Under the pieces are notes generated by a model. The model worked only from the letters and a program-made list of their open reading frames with translations, was not told where the DNA came from and made no database searches. This document shows, in pieces, positions 51,360 to 59,619 of a stretch of DNA of 64,000 bases. The DNA lies in NCBI GenBank assembly GCA_045630965.1, contig JAZQTU010000006.1:22865-86864 (forward strand), written 5' to 3'. The position numbers and the translations under genes are program-made. The DNA is from HGM04593 sp045630965. Its GTDB lineage: Bacteria; Bacteroidota; Bacteroidia; Bacteroidales; Bacteroidaceae. Position 1 is the first letter of the stretch. Each line of letters opens with the position of its first letter.

Positions 51360-52979
51360 ATGAAAAAAATCATTTCATTCTTGAGGGAGAACCCTCTGTT
51401 TGTAATCATGTCGCTCGCAGCTATCGCATGCTACATTTGGGGTGACGCTGTCAGTGGTATAATAATGGCCGGTGTCAATCTCATGCCTGCCGGGTCGCCA
51501 AAACCTTCAACCGGTATTGCCGGTTTGCCAACGCAGGGGCTTGGAGAGGCCACTACTGTTTCCAATGCCAGTGAACTAGGCAATGATCTCATTGAAGCCG
51601 ATACTGATGACCAGATTATTGGCATTGCAAGTGACGAAAGTGTCATCGATACCATTAAGCGCAGGATACGCCGTCAGGTGCGAGTGAACTCATTTGAAGT
51701 AGACCACTATCTTATCGACGACAAACGTTCCAAGGCCTACACTAACGCAACCTATACAGGTATGAACGCAACACGTGCCGAAATTCCATTCTCAACAACA
51801 GGAGAGAGAAAAATCTTCCAGCAGTACTATACGGCTATCTGTAAGGGTGTCAATGGTTATGACCCGACAGGACAGATAGAGCTTTCGGGAGTCGACCTCA
51901 TGCTGTTCTTCGTGGATAAGAACACGACAAGCGAAGCGCCTATTGCCATGGCTGTCAACGGTCCTAAGATAAATGCAACCGATGAGTACTGCGTGATTCC
52001 TACAATTCCTATGGGTACAGAGATTATTTTGCTCTCTTCGGCAGCATACGAGACACAGAAGTTTATCGCTCCCTCTACAATTGTACCTGTGCCTGAACGC
52101 ATGTACTTGCAAAAACAGTTATGCAACAGCATTGTGAGTGACTATTTCGCTGCACAGAAAAAACGCATCCAGTTCAGCGAGGCACAGATTGCAGAAGCTG
52201 TGTTGCGTCAGTTCCGTCTTGAGAGTTGCCGTACAGCGTGGGTCGGACAGCCCGGAAAGTTTAAGGTACAGGCTATGGACAACGCTATGGGTTATCAGTG
52301 GGATTACTTCTCAAAAGGTATCCGTTGGCAGTTCAAGCGTCAGTACGATCTCTCTTCGAATATCACATTTGCTGATTTAATCAACCTATCAATGGTGAAG
52401 TTCACAGGTTTCAATTGTACCAAGCGTGCAATATGGCTGTTGGGTAAGCAGTTGTTGAATGATATTCAGAAAATAGACCTGACACTGCACAAGAATATCA
52501 GTGTCACCGGCGACAAGGTTTTTGGTATCGAGTGTACAAAAATACACACAGTGTTCGGTGATATCGACCTCATCCACGATCCTACTCTCGATGCCCTTGG
52601 CTATGCTCACTGTGGTGGTCTTATTGATGAGAACGGTCTTGTGCGCTACTATATGAAGAACGAGGATGCAAAAACCGAAAATGTCGACGGTGAAGAGGCT
52701 AAACGCGAGGTTGTTATGACTATCGACTGCTTGTGTCTTAAGGGATATTCTCATATCTGGGTGAACGGCTCTTCTGCCGAAAGCGATATTCCAGGTGCAT
52801 CGCGCGTGACAAGTTCTGACAGTTTGCCGTCATCGCCGAATATCAACGATGTGGTAATCCTTACCGCCGATGTCAACCATGAGGTGAATGGTGAGAGCAA
52901 GAAGTGGTTCTGTGCCGGTTCTGTTGTCGCTTTCAACGGAAAGACTTGGGTGGAATATACTGGCGAGATTTTGGTGTAA
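51360..52979 (+). CDS. Major capsid protein with N-terminal hydrophobic segment
   Basis: A 539-residue HK97-fold-type major capsid protein. The region LIEADTDDQIIGIASDESVIDTI followed by RVNSFEVDHYLIDDKRSK is typical of Bacteroidota phage capsid proteins. Unusually, the first ~45 residues form membrane-like helices (PLFVIMSLAAIACYIWGD and SGIIMAGVNLMPAG). These may be a cleaved leader or a clade feature. It is 38 nt downstream of the scaffold and followed by a terminator-like hairpin that would favour high capsid expression over downstream genes. Confidence 0.85.
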   Translation: MKKIISFLRENPLFVIMSLAAIACYIWGDAVSGIIMAGVNLMPAGSPKPSTGIAGLPTQGLGEATTVSNASELGNDLIEADTDDQIIGIASDESVIDTIKRRIRRQVRVNSFEVDHYLIDDKRSKAYTNATYTGMNATRAEIPFSTTGERKIFQQYYTAICKGVNGYDPTGQIELSGVDLMLFFVDKNTTSEAPIAMAVNGPKINATDEYCVIPTIPMGTEIILLSSAAYETQKFIAPSTIVPVPERMYLQKQLCNSIVSDYFAAQKKRIQFSEAQIAEAVLRQFRLESCRTAWVGQPGKFKVQAMDNAMGYQWDYFSKGIRWQFKRQYDLSSNITFADLINLSMVKFTGFNCTKRAIWLLGKQLLNDIQKIDLTLHKNISVTGDKVFGIECTKIHTVFGDIDLIHDPTLDALGYAHCGGLIDENGLVRYYMKNEDAKTENVDGEEAKREVVMTIDCLCLKGYSHIWVNGSSAESDIPGASRVTSSDSLPSSPNINDVVILTADVNHEVNGESKKWFCAGSVVAFNGKTWVEYTGEILV

Positions 52980-52997
52980 CATAACTTTCTTTTCAAT

Positions 52998-53036
52998 GAC
53001 ACCCGGAGGCTCTTTGGGGTAATCCGGGTGTCTTTT
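52998..53036 (+). terminator. Terminator/attenuator between capsid and connector genes
   Basis: A perfect 10-bp stem (GACACCCGGA/TCCGGGTGTC) with a 15-nt loop, followed by TTTTT. It lies inside the structural operon, so it probably lowers rather than stops downstream transcription. Confidence 0.8.
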
Positions 53037-53056
53037 TATTAAAAACAATATCAGAT

Positions 53057-53491
53057 ATGAAAAAGAGAATAACATACGAGATTCATGGACAGATTGAACG
53101 CAATAGTTATTTCCGCATAGGCAAGGCTCTTGTGCGTATAGAATTCAGTGGTGGTGCAATAAACTCCACAGGTGTCTATCCGGCACAGTATGTCACCGAC
53201 AATCCATTGTTCCAGAAAGCAATTGAGAGCAGCGATGCTTACCAAAAAGGTGAAATAAAACGAGGAAGGGTAGAAGTGATAGAAGAAACCGGCAAGGATG
53301 AAAATGCTGATGCCGGAACAGTATTGCATGAAACCTCTTTGGCTGTATTTCCCGAAGTACAGAATATGCAGCAGGCACGTTCCGTTTTAATGGATGAACC
53401 GTACAACTGTACTCTTGCCCAGCTTCAGAACAAGAATATGATAAAGGCTGTGGCGTTGGAGAAGGGTGTCACATTTCCTAACTGGTTATGA
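53057..53491 (+). CDS. Head-associated small protein
   Basis: A 144-residue protein. Its N-terminal beta region (EIHGQIERNSYFRIGKALVRIEFSG) and the motif PAQYVTDNPLFQKAIESSDAY match a common, unassigned Bacteroidota phage protein located after the capsid gene. The C-terminal segment (NCTLAQLQNKNMIKAVALEKGV) looks like a short helical domain. A head decoration or connector role is inferred from position. It overlaps the next gene by 4 nt. Confidence 0.65.
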   Translation: MKKRITYEIHGQIERNSYFRIGKALVRIEFSGGAINSTGVYPAQYVTDNPLFQKAIESSDAYQKGEIKRGRVEVIEETGKDENADAGTVLHETSLAVFPEVQNMQQARSVLMDEPYNCTLAQLQNKNMIKAVALEKGVTFPNWL

Positions 53492-54132
53492 CGGCAACTG
53501 ATACTCTTGTAAAGAAGGTACGTCGCCTTGTCAACGAGGCTGAGAACGATTCCGATGTCTCGTTGATAACCGAAGACATGCGTTCGCTTGACGATACGAT
53601 ACTGGAACTTCTTCCACAGGCTGTAGCTTTGGTGCAACGCTGTTCACATGGAGGACATGTGAATGTCAAGGCTCTGTCTAATGAAGCAAAAAAAGTGCAG
53701 GAAGTTTCTGACGGCTCATACAATGTTGCCTTGCCAGGTGATTTCTTCAAGCTTGTGTCGTTGCAGCTTACTTCGTGGAAAAGGGCCTGCATGGAAATTT
53801 CATCGCCAGAATCACTGGATGCTGTAAATGCAGTAAATGGCAGTTCTTGTGTTGGAGCTTTCAACCCGGTATGCGTAGAGAGCATCGTGGATGGTGGTGC
53901 GAAAGTTGTAAAACTTTTTCCGTGTAATGCCAGTGATGAAGTTGTACATTTTGTGTACGAGGCACAATTTAATGTTGCCGACGGGTTGGCGATGTGCGAC
54001 AGTTACATGGCAGATGCTGTAACATATGCCTGTACCTCTCTTTTGTATACGGTGTTCGAGAAACATGATGCTGCAAAACCCTTCATGTCGTATGCCATGG
54101 CGCTGTGTGGAGGTGAAAAGAGTTCTAATTGA
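53488..54132 (+). CDS. Head-tail adaptor protein (T7 gp11-like position)
   Basis: A 214-residue protein coupled by a 4-nt overlap to the preceding gene. The N-terminal helix (TLVKKVRRLVNEAEND), the central LPGDFFKLVSLQLTSWKRA and the final helical segment (SYMADAVTYACTSLLYTVFEKHD) match the plan of podophage tubular or adaptor proteins between portal and nozzle. Assigned by synteny and layout, not by catalytic motifs. Confidence 0.65.
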   Translation: MTATDTLVKKVRRLVNEAENDSDVSLITEDMRSLDDTILELLPQAVALVQRCSHGGHVNVKALSNEAKKVQEVSDGSYNVALPGDFFKLVSLQLTSWKRACMEISSPESLDAVNAVNGSSCVGAFNPVCVESIVDGGAKVVKLFPCNASDEVVHFVYEAQFNVADGLAMCDSYMADAVTYACTSLLYTVFEKHDAAKPFMSYAMALCGGEKSSN

Positions 54133-54146
54133 TAATTGTAAATATT

Positions 54147-54614
54147 ATGGATAGCTTGAAGTTTGTAATGGCATCCTTGTTGGCGAATGTTGCAGGGTTG
54201 CTTTTTCCAATACGCAACGATATTTTCGGTTTGGTGTTGCTCTTCAGTGTTAATTTTATTGTGGGTTTGCTTGCCGACGTTGGAAACCATCGTGACTGGA
54301 GTTTCCGTAAGGCATTCTGTTTCTTCCGTGATGCAGCGATATATTTTGTCATGGTAACATCAATATATATGCTCGGCCGTCTCAAGGGCGAAGAGGTTGC
54401 TGCTGTGTATTGTGTTTCCTTCATGATTTACGTTGCCATATATTTCTACGGGACAAATATACTGCGTAATGCAAGGCTTATCACAAATGAGAAAAGTACG
54501 CTTTACCGCATACTCGACTTTCTCTACTATATTATGAGCCTTCGTGTCCTCGAACGATATGCATGCCTGAAAGATTATTTCGACTATGAGAAACGTGAGG
54601 ATAATAATCGTTAG
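54147..54614 (+). CDS. Phage holin-like membrane protein
   Basis: From the ATG at 54147 this is a 155-residue protein with about four hydrophobic helices and a cytoplasmic charged tail (KDYFDYEKREDNN). The segment FGLVLLFSVNFIVGLLADVG ... WSFRKAFCFFRDA resembles Bacteroidota phage holins, which make holes in the inner membrane to start lysis. It overlaps the spanin gene by 29 nt. Confidence 0.7.
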   Translation: MDSLKFVMASLLANVAGLLFPIRNDIFGLVLLFSVNFIVGLLADVGNHRDWSFRKAFCFFRDAAIYFVMVTSIYMLGRLKGEEVAAVYCVSFMIYVAIYFYGTNILRNARLITNEKSTLYRILDFLYYIMSLRVLERYACLKDYFDYEKREDNNR

Positions 54615-54969
54615 CGTCATACTTCTGCTGTTCATCAGTTGCAGGGTAAAGGACACAGTGACGACTGAACGTGCATCGGCAAATATGCGTGTTGAACGGG
54701 TGCTTGTCGACAGCATAATCCTAAGGGATAGTGTGGTGATAAGGGAGAGGTGCGACACTGTGTTCTTTACCAAATACCGTACACTTTACAAGGAACGTCT
54801 TCGTCACGACACTGTAGTCAAATGTGATACGGTATATACCGAGCGCGTGGTTACTGTGAAGGATACCAAAGGCTCTTCATTCTTGTGGCTGTTGCTGCTG
54901 CCATTGTTGGCTGTGCTTTGGAAAGTTGGAGTCTTTGACCTCTTACGTAAAATTATTTTGAGAAAATAG
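54586..54969 (+). CDS. Unimolecular spanin-like lipoprotein
   Basis: A 127-residue protein with a lipoprotein signal (lipobox LFISC, Cys19), a periplasmic stretch of alternating charged and valine residues (RDSVVIRERCDTV, VVKCDTVYTERVVTV) and a C-terminal transmembrane helix (FLWLLLLPLLAVLWKVGVF). A lipid anchor at one end and an inner-membrane helix at the other is the plan of u-spanins, which disrupt or fuse the outer membrane in the last lysis step. No endolysin gene is adjacent. Confidence 0.7.
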   Translation: MRNVRIIIVSVILLLFISCRVKDTVTTERASANMRVERVLVDSIILRDSVVIRERCDTVFFTKYRTLYKERLRHDTVVKCDTVYTERVVTVKDTKGSSFLWLLLLPLLAVLWKVGVFDLLRKIILRK

Positions 54970-54973
54970 ATAT

Positions 54974-57850
54974 ATGCATAAGAATTTTTCATTCAAAGGG
55001 GTGGTGAGGAGCAATGACAATCTTCTTGCCAATGAGGGAGAATGTCTGGAACTGGTCAACCTCCGTATGGTGAACGGCTCTCTTCGCCCTATCCCAACCA
55101 TGGTCGAGGAGGCTTGCCTGTATAGTGAATATTCCGCGATATATTGGCATGGAAAGGCATCGTGCTATATGTGTATAACAAAAGATGCTGAACGTAGTGT
55201 CGATTTCTACGATGCACAATGGAATCTGCTGCTCGGTAATCAGGGAACAAAACTCCATTTCCCGTTGCTTACAAAGGTCAGAAGTGTGGAATTTATGGGA
55301 TATGTTGTTTCGTGTATTACTGACAACGGTATACGTTATCTGCTTTATAGTAACGGAACCTATCGCTGGCTTGGCGAAACTCCCATAATACCAACTTTGA
55401 CTATTACTCCTTCTGCAGCAGTGCATAGCGTGGATACTACTGTCTCCTTTACAACAAATACGGTGGATACGCCTGTCTCTTCGTTGTGGCAGTACAATTC
55501 ACGTGGTTATTTTGACGAATGCATTGCAAAATCCAACAAAGCCGGGTATTACATAGACCGTGCGTTGTTTAGGTTTGCATTGCGCCTGTATGACGGATCG
55601 TACATTTATGTTTCACATCCAATATATGTGAGCAATGATGCCGAAGTGGATGGTGTCTCACGTGATGCCGGAAACCTTGTGGCCGTAAAGAATGACGCTT
55701 CCTCTTCCTCTTCTACATACAAGGTGAAGGTGGTTGGCTTCAAGCCTCAGCTCAAGTTCGATAACCTGAAAATGGAGGACTGGGAAGGAGTTGTTGTGGG
55801 TATAGACGTCTTTACCACCGGTTCTATAATGGGTAATAAGGTAGATGAAGCCCTTGTTACTGTACTTGATACAGAAACAAAGGAACACACTACCGAAAGG
55901 ATAGAGGTCTACAAGAATAAGGAACTTGATGAGATATATGCCGAAACAGGTGAAGCTTCGCTATATTATAAGGTGGCTGAATTCAGTATCTGGGGCAAAT
56001 GCCAGCACAGTGTCGATGATGTCTCTCAGGCGAATATTGTGTTGCAGGATGCCTTAAGCTCTTTTGAGCAACGACATACAATGTCATCGATAGTCCCGGA
56101 TTGCAGCTATATGTTCAACAATAGGTTGCATGTGGCATCGTTGCGCGAATATCTGTTCAAAGGATATGAACGCTCTTCGTTGTTGCCTGTTGGTGTTGGA
56201 AAGGAGATGATTGACATGGTTGTGGTGCGTACAAGGTTAAACACACAGAATGGCATATCAACTGTCTTGAATACTTTTGAGAATGTATTTGTCGGATATG
56301 ACAAGGATACATTCCTATTGCCTCCCTTGCTCTCTTATCCCGATTCGCGCGCATTCGAGATGAGTGTCTTCTTCTACTACGATACGGAATGGTTCGGTAA
56401 GCATTTTATTCTTACACCTCATAAATATCTTAACATGTCACAGTATATCCATAAAACATCATTTGGATATTCGGTGACTGTGCAATCTATCTTTGCCAGT
56501 GGAGGTGGCATTGCCGGTTCGCTGTCAGCAGCAACGGCAGTAGAACTGTTCGGAGAGCAACCTGCAACCCACGAGGTGGTCTATTCTGCATCTTTACACG
56601 GGTGGACATACAAAGGGAGTGCCTTTCCGCCCAAGGAGTACTCCTCGTTAAGGATTTTTGCAATACCACGTGATGTAAAGGATGGTGACAAAATTGTGAT
56701 TACTATAAGCAAGTCGACATCTTCAACCACATTCATTGACATCGGTAATATACAGTTTGACAGCACATGGGAGGTGTTGGGTAGCATTGACGATTGTGGC
56801 AAAGAGGAGAATGTCTATGAGATACGTGAGAATGTTATGAAGGTATCTGTAGTTGAGAATCCTTTTATATTTCCAGTAAAGTGTACTTATCCTCTTTCTC
56901 AGGGAAAGATAGTTGCGCTCTCGACCAACCGTGCTGCGATGTCCGAAGGACAGTTCGGAGAACATCCTCTGTACATATTCTCACAGGAGGGTATAGCAGT
57001 GATGTCTGTAGATGCTTCGGGAAAAACGGCTTACAGCAATATTTACCCCGTTTCTCATGAAGTGTGCTGCAATGCAGACATGGTATGCGGAACCGATTCT
57101 GGCGTTCTTTTTCTTGGCTTACAGGGTGTGATGCTCATATCGGGAAACCGTTGTGTAAGGTTGTCTGTTGCCATAGACAATGAAAGTGATGATACGGCAT
57201 TGTTGGAGCCGTCGGGTATAATAAGCCGCATAGCCTCCATGCATGGGCTTGGTGATGTGTTGGACAATTTGCATTTCCATGACTTCATGTGTGGTGCAAA
57301 GGTTATACGTAATGCAACCATGGGTGAGTTGTTGTTCTGTAATGCTGACTATGCGTACAGTTATATATATTCACTATCGGCGAATGTCTGGAGCAAAACT
57401 GATATGAGGCTCTGTGGGTTTGTTCAAAAAAGAGAAGGTGTAGCTATGTTCAATAATACAGCCGGAACCACTAGGGTTCTTGTTCCGGGCGATAATGCTG
57501 CCGGTTCGAATAAGGTATTGCTGATTACGCGCCCACATCACTTTGGAACCAAAATACCAAAGCGCATAATGCAACTGATGCTGCATGCCAGTCTCGCAAA
57601 GCCACAGGGTAGTGGTAGCTCGTCGGCATTTGTCTCTTGCTTTCTGCTGTGTAGCAACGATGGGGTGAATTTCAAACTGGTAACAGGGTGTGAAAAGAAA
57701 AACGATACACATGATGTGGTGTTCCCGTATTTTCCTACACAGTCCTATCGCTATTTTATATTTGCTCTTGCCGGAAACCTTGATACAAAGAGTCTTATTA
57801 CCGCTCTTGAACTTGATGTGAACCCAGCCTGGAACAACAGGTTGAGATAG
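54974..57850 (+). CDS. Podophage tail nozzle/stabilisation protein
   Basis: A 958-residue beta-rich protein and the last gene of the structural operon. The N-terminus (FSFKGVVRSNDNLLANEGECLELVNLRMVNGSLRPIP) is typical of tail-nozzle (T7 gp12-type) proteins of Bacteroidota podophages, which open with a list of evaluated sites and then form a beta-propeller. It plugs the tail and contacts the host surface. No tail fibre gene follows; purH starts after 125 bp. No clear terminator separates it from purH. Confidence 0.7.
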   Translation: MHKNFSFKGVVRSNDNLLANEGECLELVNLRMVNGSLRPIPTMVEEACLYSEYSAIYWHGKASCYMCITKDAERSVDFYDAQWNLLLGNQGTKLHFPLLTKVRSVEFMGYVVSCITDNGIRYLLYSNGTYRWLGETPIIPTLTITPSAAVHSVDTTVSFTTNTVDTPVSSLWQYNSRGYFDECIAKSNKAGYYIDRALFRFALRLYDGSYIYVSHPIYVSNDAEVDGVSRDAGNLVAVKNDASSSSSTYKVKVVGFKPQLKFDNLKMEDWEGVVVGIDVFTTGSIMGNKVDEALVTVLDTETKEHTTERIEVYKNKELDEIYAETGEASLYYKVAEFSIWGKCQHSVDDVSQANIVLQDALSSFEQRHTMSSIVPDCSYMFNNRLHVASLREYLFKGYERSSLLPVGVGKEMIDMVVVRTRLNTQNGISTVLNTFENVFVGYDKDTFLLPPLLSYPDSRAFEMSVFFYYDTEWFGKHFILTPHKYLNMSQYIHKTSFGYSVTVQSIFASGGGIAGSLSAATAVELFGEQPATHEVVYSASLHGWTYKGSAFPPKEYSSLRIFAIPRDVKDGDKIVITISKSTSSTTFIDIGNIQFDSTWEVLGSIDDCGKEENVYEIRENVMKVSVVENPFIFPVKCTYPLSQGKIVALSTNRAAMSEGQFGEHPLYIFSQEGIAVMSVDASGKTAYSNIYPVSHEVCCNADMVCGTDSGVLFLGLQGVMLISGNRCVRLSVAIDNESDDTALLEPSGIISRIASMHGLGDVLDNLHFHDFMCGAKVIRNATMGELLFCNADYAYSYIYSLSANVWSKTDMRLCGFVQKREGVAMFNNTAGTTRVLVPGDNAAGSNKVLLITRPHHFGTKIPKRIMQLMLHASLAKPQGSGSSSAFVSCFLLCSNDGVNFKLVTGCEKKNDTHDVVFPYFPTQSYRYFIFALAGNLDTKSLITALELDVNPAWNNRLR

Positions 57851-57932
57851 TCATAATTGCAAGTATGAATTTTATTGTAAAATGTCAAGCAAACAACTTG
57901 TGATATTTACACACTTTTTCAATATTTATTTG

Positions 57933-57940
57933 TAATTTTG
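57933..57940 (+). promoter_or_regulatory. -7 promoter element of purH
   Basis: TAATTTTG, a perfect TAnnTTTG match, lies 35 nt before the purH ATG. Confidence 0.5.
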
Positions 57941-57975
57941 TACAGTATTTCCGTTTTAATAATATAAACAACAGT

Positions 57976-59505
57976 ATGAGAGCATTATTTAGTGTTAGTG
58001 ACAAGACTGGCGTTGTTGATTTCGCCAAGGAACTTGTCAATCTCGGTTGGGAAATCATCGCAACCGGTGGTACTATGAAATTACTGCAGGATGCAGGGCT
58101 CACAGTTATCAACATCAGTGAAGTGACAGGATTTCCCGAAATCTGCGACGGTCGTGTAAAGACATTGCACCCAAAAGTTCATGGCGGTCTTCTTGGTCGA
58201 CGTGATCTTGAAAGCCACCTTTCTCAACTCAAAGAAAATGGTATCGAGTTCATTGATATGGTCTGCGTTAATCTTTATCCTTTCAAACAGACCATAGCAA
58301 AGGCTGACGTAACAATGGAAGATGCTATTGAGAATATCGATATCGGCGGCCCTTCAATGTTGCGTAGTGCTGCAAAGAACTACAAGGACGTTACTGTAGT
58401 TTGCGATCCGGCTGACTATGCACAGATTATCGAAGAAATTCAGGCAACAGGCAATACAACAGTTCAGACTCGTCTGCAACTTTCGGCAAAGGCATATACA
58501 CATACTGCAGAGTATGATTCAATGATTGCTACCTACATGCGTAAGGCTGCCGGCTTGAACGAGAAATTGTTCCTCGAGTTCGATTTGGTACAGGGTTTGC
58601 GTTACGGTGAGAACCCTCATCAGAATGCCAAGTTCTATCAGAGTGCAGAAACAGGTTCTTACTCTTTGGCAAATGCTAAGCAGCTCAACGGCAAGGAACT
58701 TTCTTATAACAATATCCAGGATGCTAACGCAGCATTGTGTATTGCACGTGAGTTTGATGAACCATTCTGCGTAGGTTTGAAGCATATGAACCCATGTGGT
58801 GCAGCTATTGGTACCGATGTAGTTGATGCTTGGACCAAGGCATATGAGGCTGACAAGGTAAGTATCTTCGGTGGTATCGTGGCAGTGAACCGCGAGGTTA
58901 ACCGTGAAGTAGCTGAGTTGATGAAGCCTATCTTCCTGGAAATCATCATGGCTCCATCTTTCTCTCAGGAGGCCTTGGAGGTGTTGAGCACCAAGAAGAA
59001 CTTGCGTTTGTTGCAGGTTGATATGTCTAAGGACGACAGCGTTGTAAACCAGTATGTAAGCGTGAATGGAGGCTTGTTGGTTCAGGACCTTGACAAGCAG
59101 ACTGTTGAAGTTACAGCTGATATGTGTGTTACAGAAGCGAAGCCAACTGCAGAACAGGTTGTTGACCTCAATTTCGGTTGGAGAATTGTTAAGCATGTAA
59201 AGTCAAATGCTATCGTAGTAGTGAAGGGTGGCAAGACTGTTGGTGTAGGTGCAGGTCAGATGAATCGTGTAGGTTCTGCTGAAATTGCATTGAAGCAGGC
59301 TCAGGCTGCAGGTGTTACCGAGGGCTTGGTTTTGGCTTCAGACGGTTTCTTTCCATTCGATGATACAGTGACTTTGGCTTCACAGTATGGTGTGACAGCA
59401 ATTGTTCAGCCTGGTGGCAGTGTTCGTGATGAAGACTCTGTCAAGAAGGCTAACGAGTGCGGAATCACTATGGTATGTACAGGTATGCGCCATTTCAAAC
59501 ATTAA
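57976..59505 (+). CDS. purH: Bifunctional AICAR formyltransferase/IMP cyclohydrolase
   Basis: A 509-residue bifunctional enzyme catalysing the last two steps of IMP synthesis. The N-terminal MGS-like cyclohydrolase domain shows ALFSVSDKTGVVDFAKEL and GRVKTLHPKVHGGLL. The C-terminal transformylase shows SYNNIQDANAAL, GLKHMNPCGAAIG (catalytic Lys-His) and the terminal SDGFFPFDDTV. The length is normal. Confidence 0.97.
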   Translation: MRALFSVSDKTGVVDFAKELVNLGWEIIATGGTMKLLQDAGLTVINISEVTGFPEICDGRVKTLHPKVHGGLLGRRDLESHLSQLKENGIEFIDMVCVNLYPFKQTIAKADVTMEDAIENIDIGGPSMLRSAAKNYKDVTVVCDPADYAQIIEEIQATGNTTVQTRLQLSAKAYTHTAEYDSMIATYMRKAAGLNEKLFLEFDLVQGLRYGENPHQNAKFYQSAETGSYSLANAKQLNGKELSYNNIQDANAALCIAREFDEPFCVGLKHMNPCGAAIGTDVVDAWTKAYEADKVSIFGGIVAVNREVNREVAELMKPIFLEIIMAPSFSQEALEVLSTKKNLRLLQVDMSKDDSVVNQYVSVNGGLLVQDLDKQTVEVTADMCVTEAKPTAEQVVDLNFGWRIVKHVKSNAIVVVKGGKTVGVGAGQMNRVGSAEIALKQAQAAGVTEGLVLASDGFFPFDDTVTLASQYGVTAIVQPGGSVRDEDSVKKANECGITMVCTGMRHFKH

Positions 59506-59619
59506 TATGGCAAAAAGATAAACGATGATAGCAGAACTATTCAACAGATAATTTATTATAGAATCATTTGATTGAATAGTTCTGGTATTGTTATAATATT
59601 TACAAAATAAACAAATTAT

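Larger units (their letters stand above)
46781..57850. mobile_element. Phage-derived locus 2 (terminase, capsid, connectors, lysis, nozzle)
   Basis: Two divergent units lie around 50.28-50.54 kb. The minus-strand unit has a 142-residue gene, two small paralogues and terL. The plus-strand unit has scaffold, capsid, two connector genes, holin, u-spanin and nozzle. The locus lies between a GH35 gene and purH and has no integrase, replication genes, tail fibre or flanking repeats. It has no portal; that is in locus 1. Confidence 0.75.
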
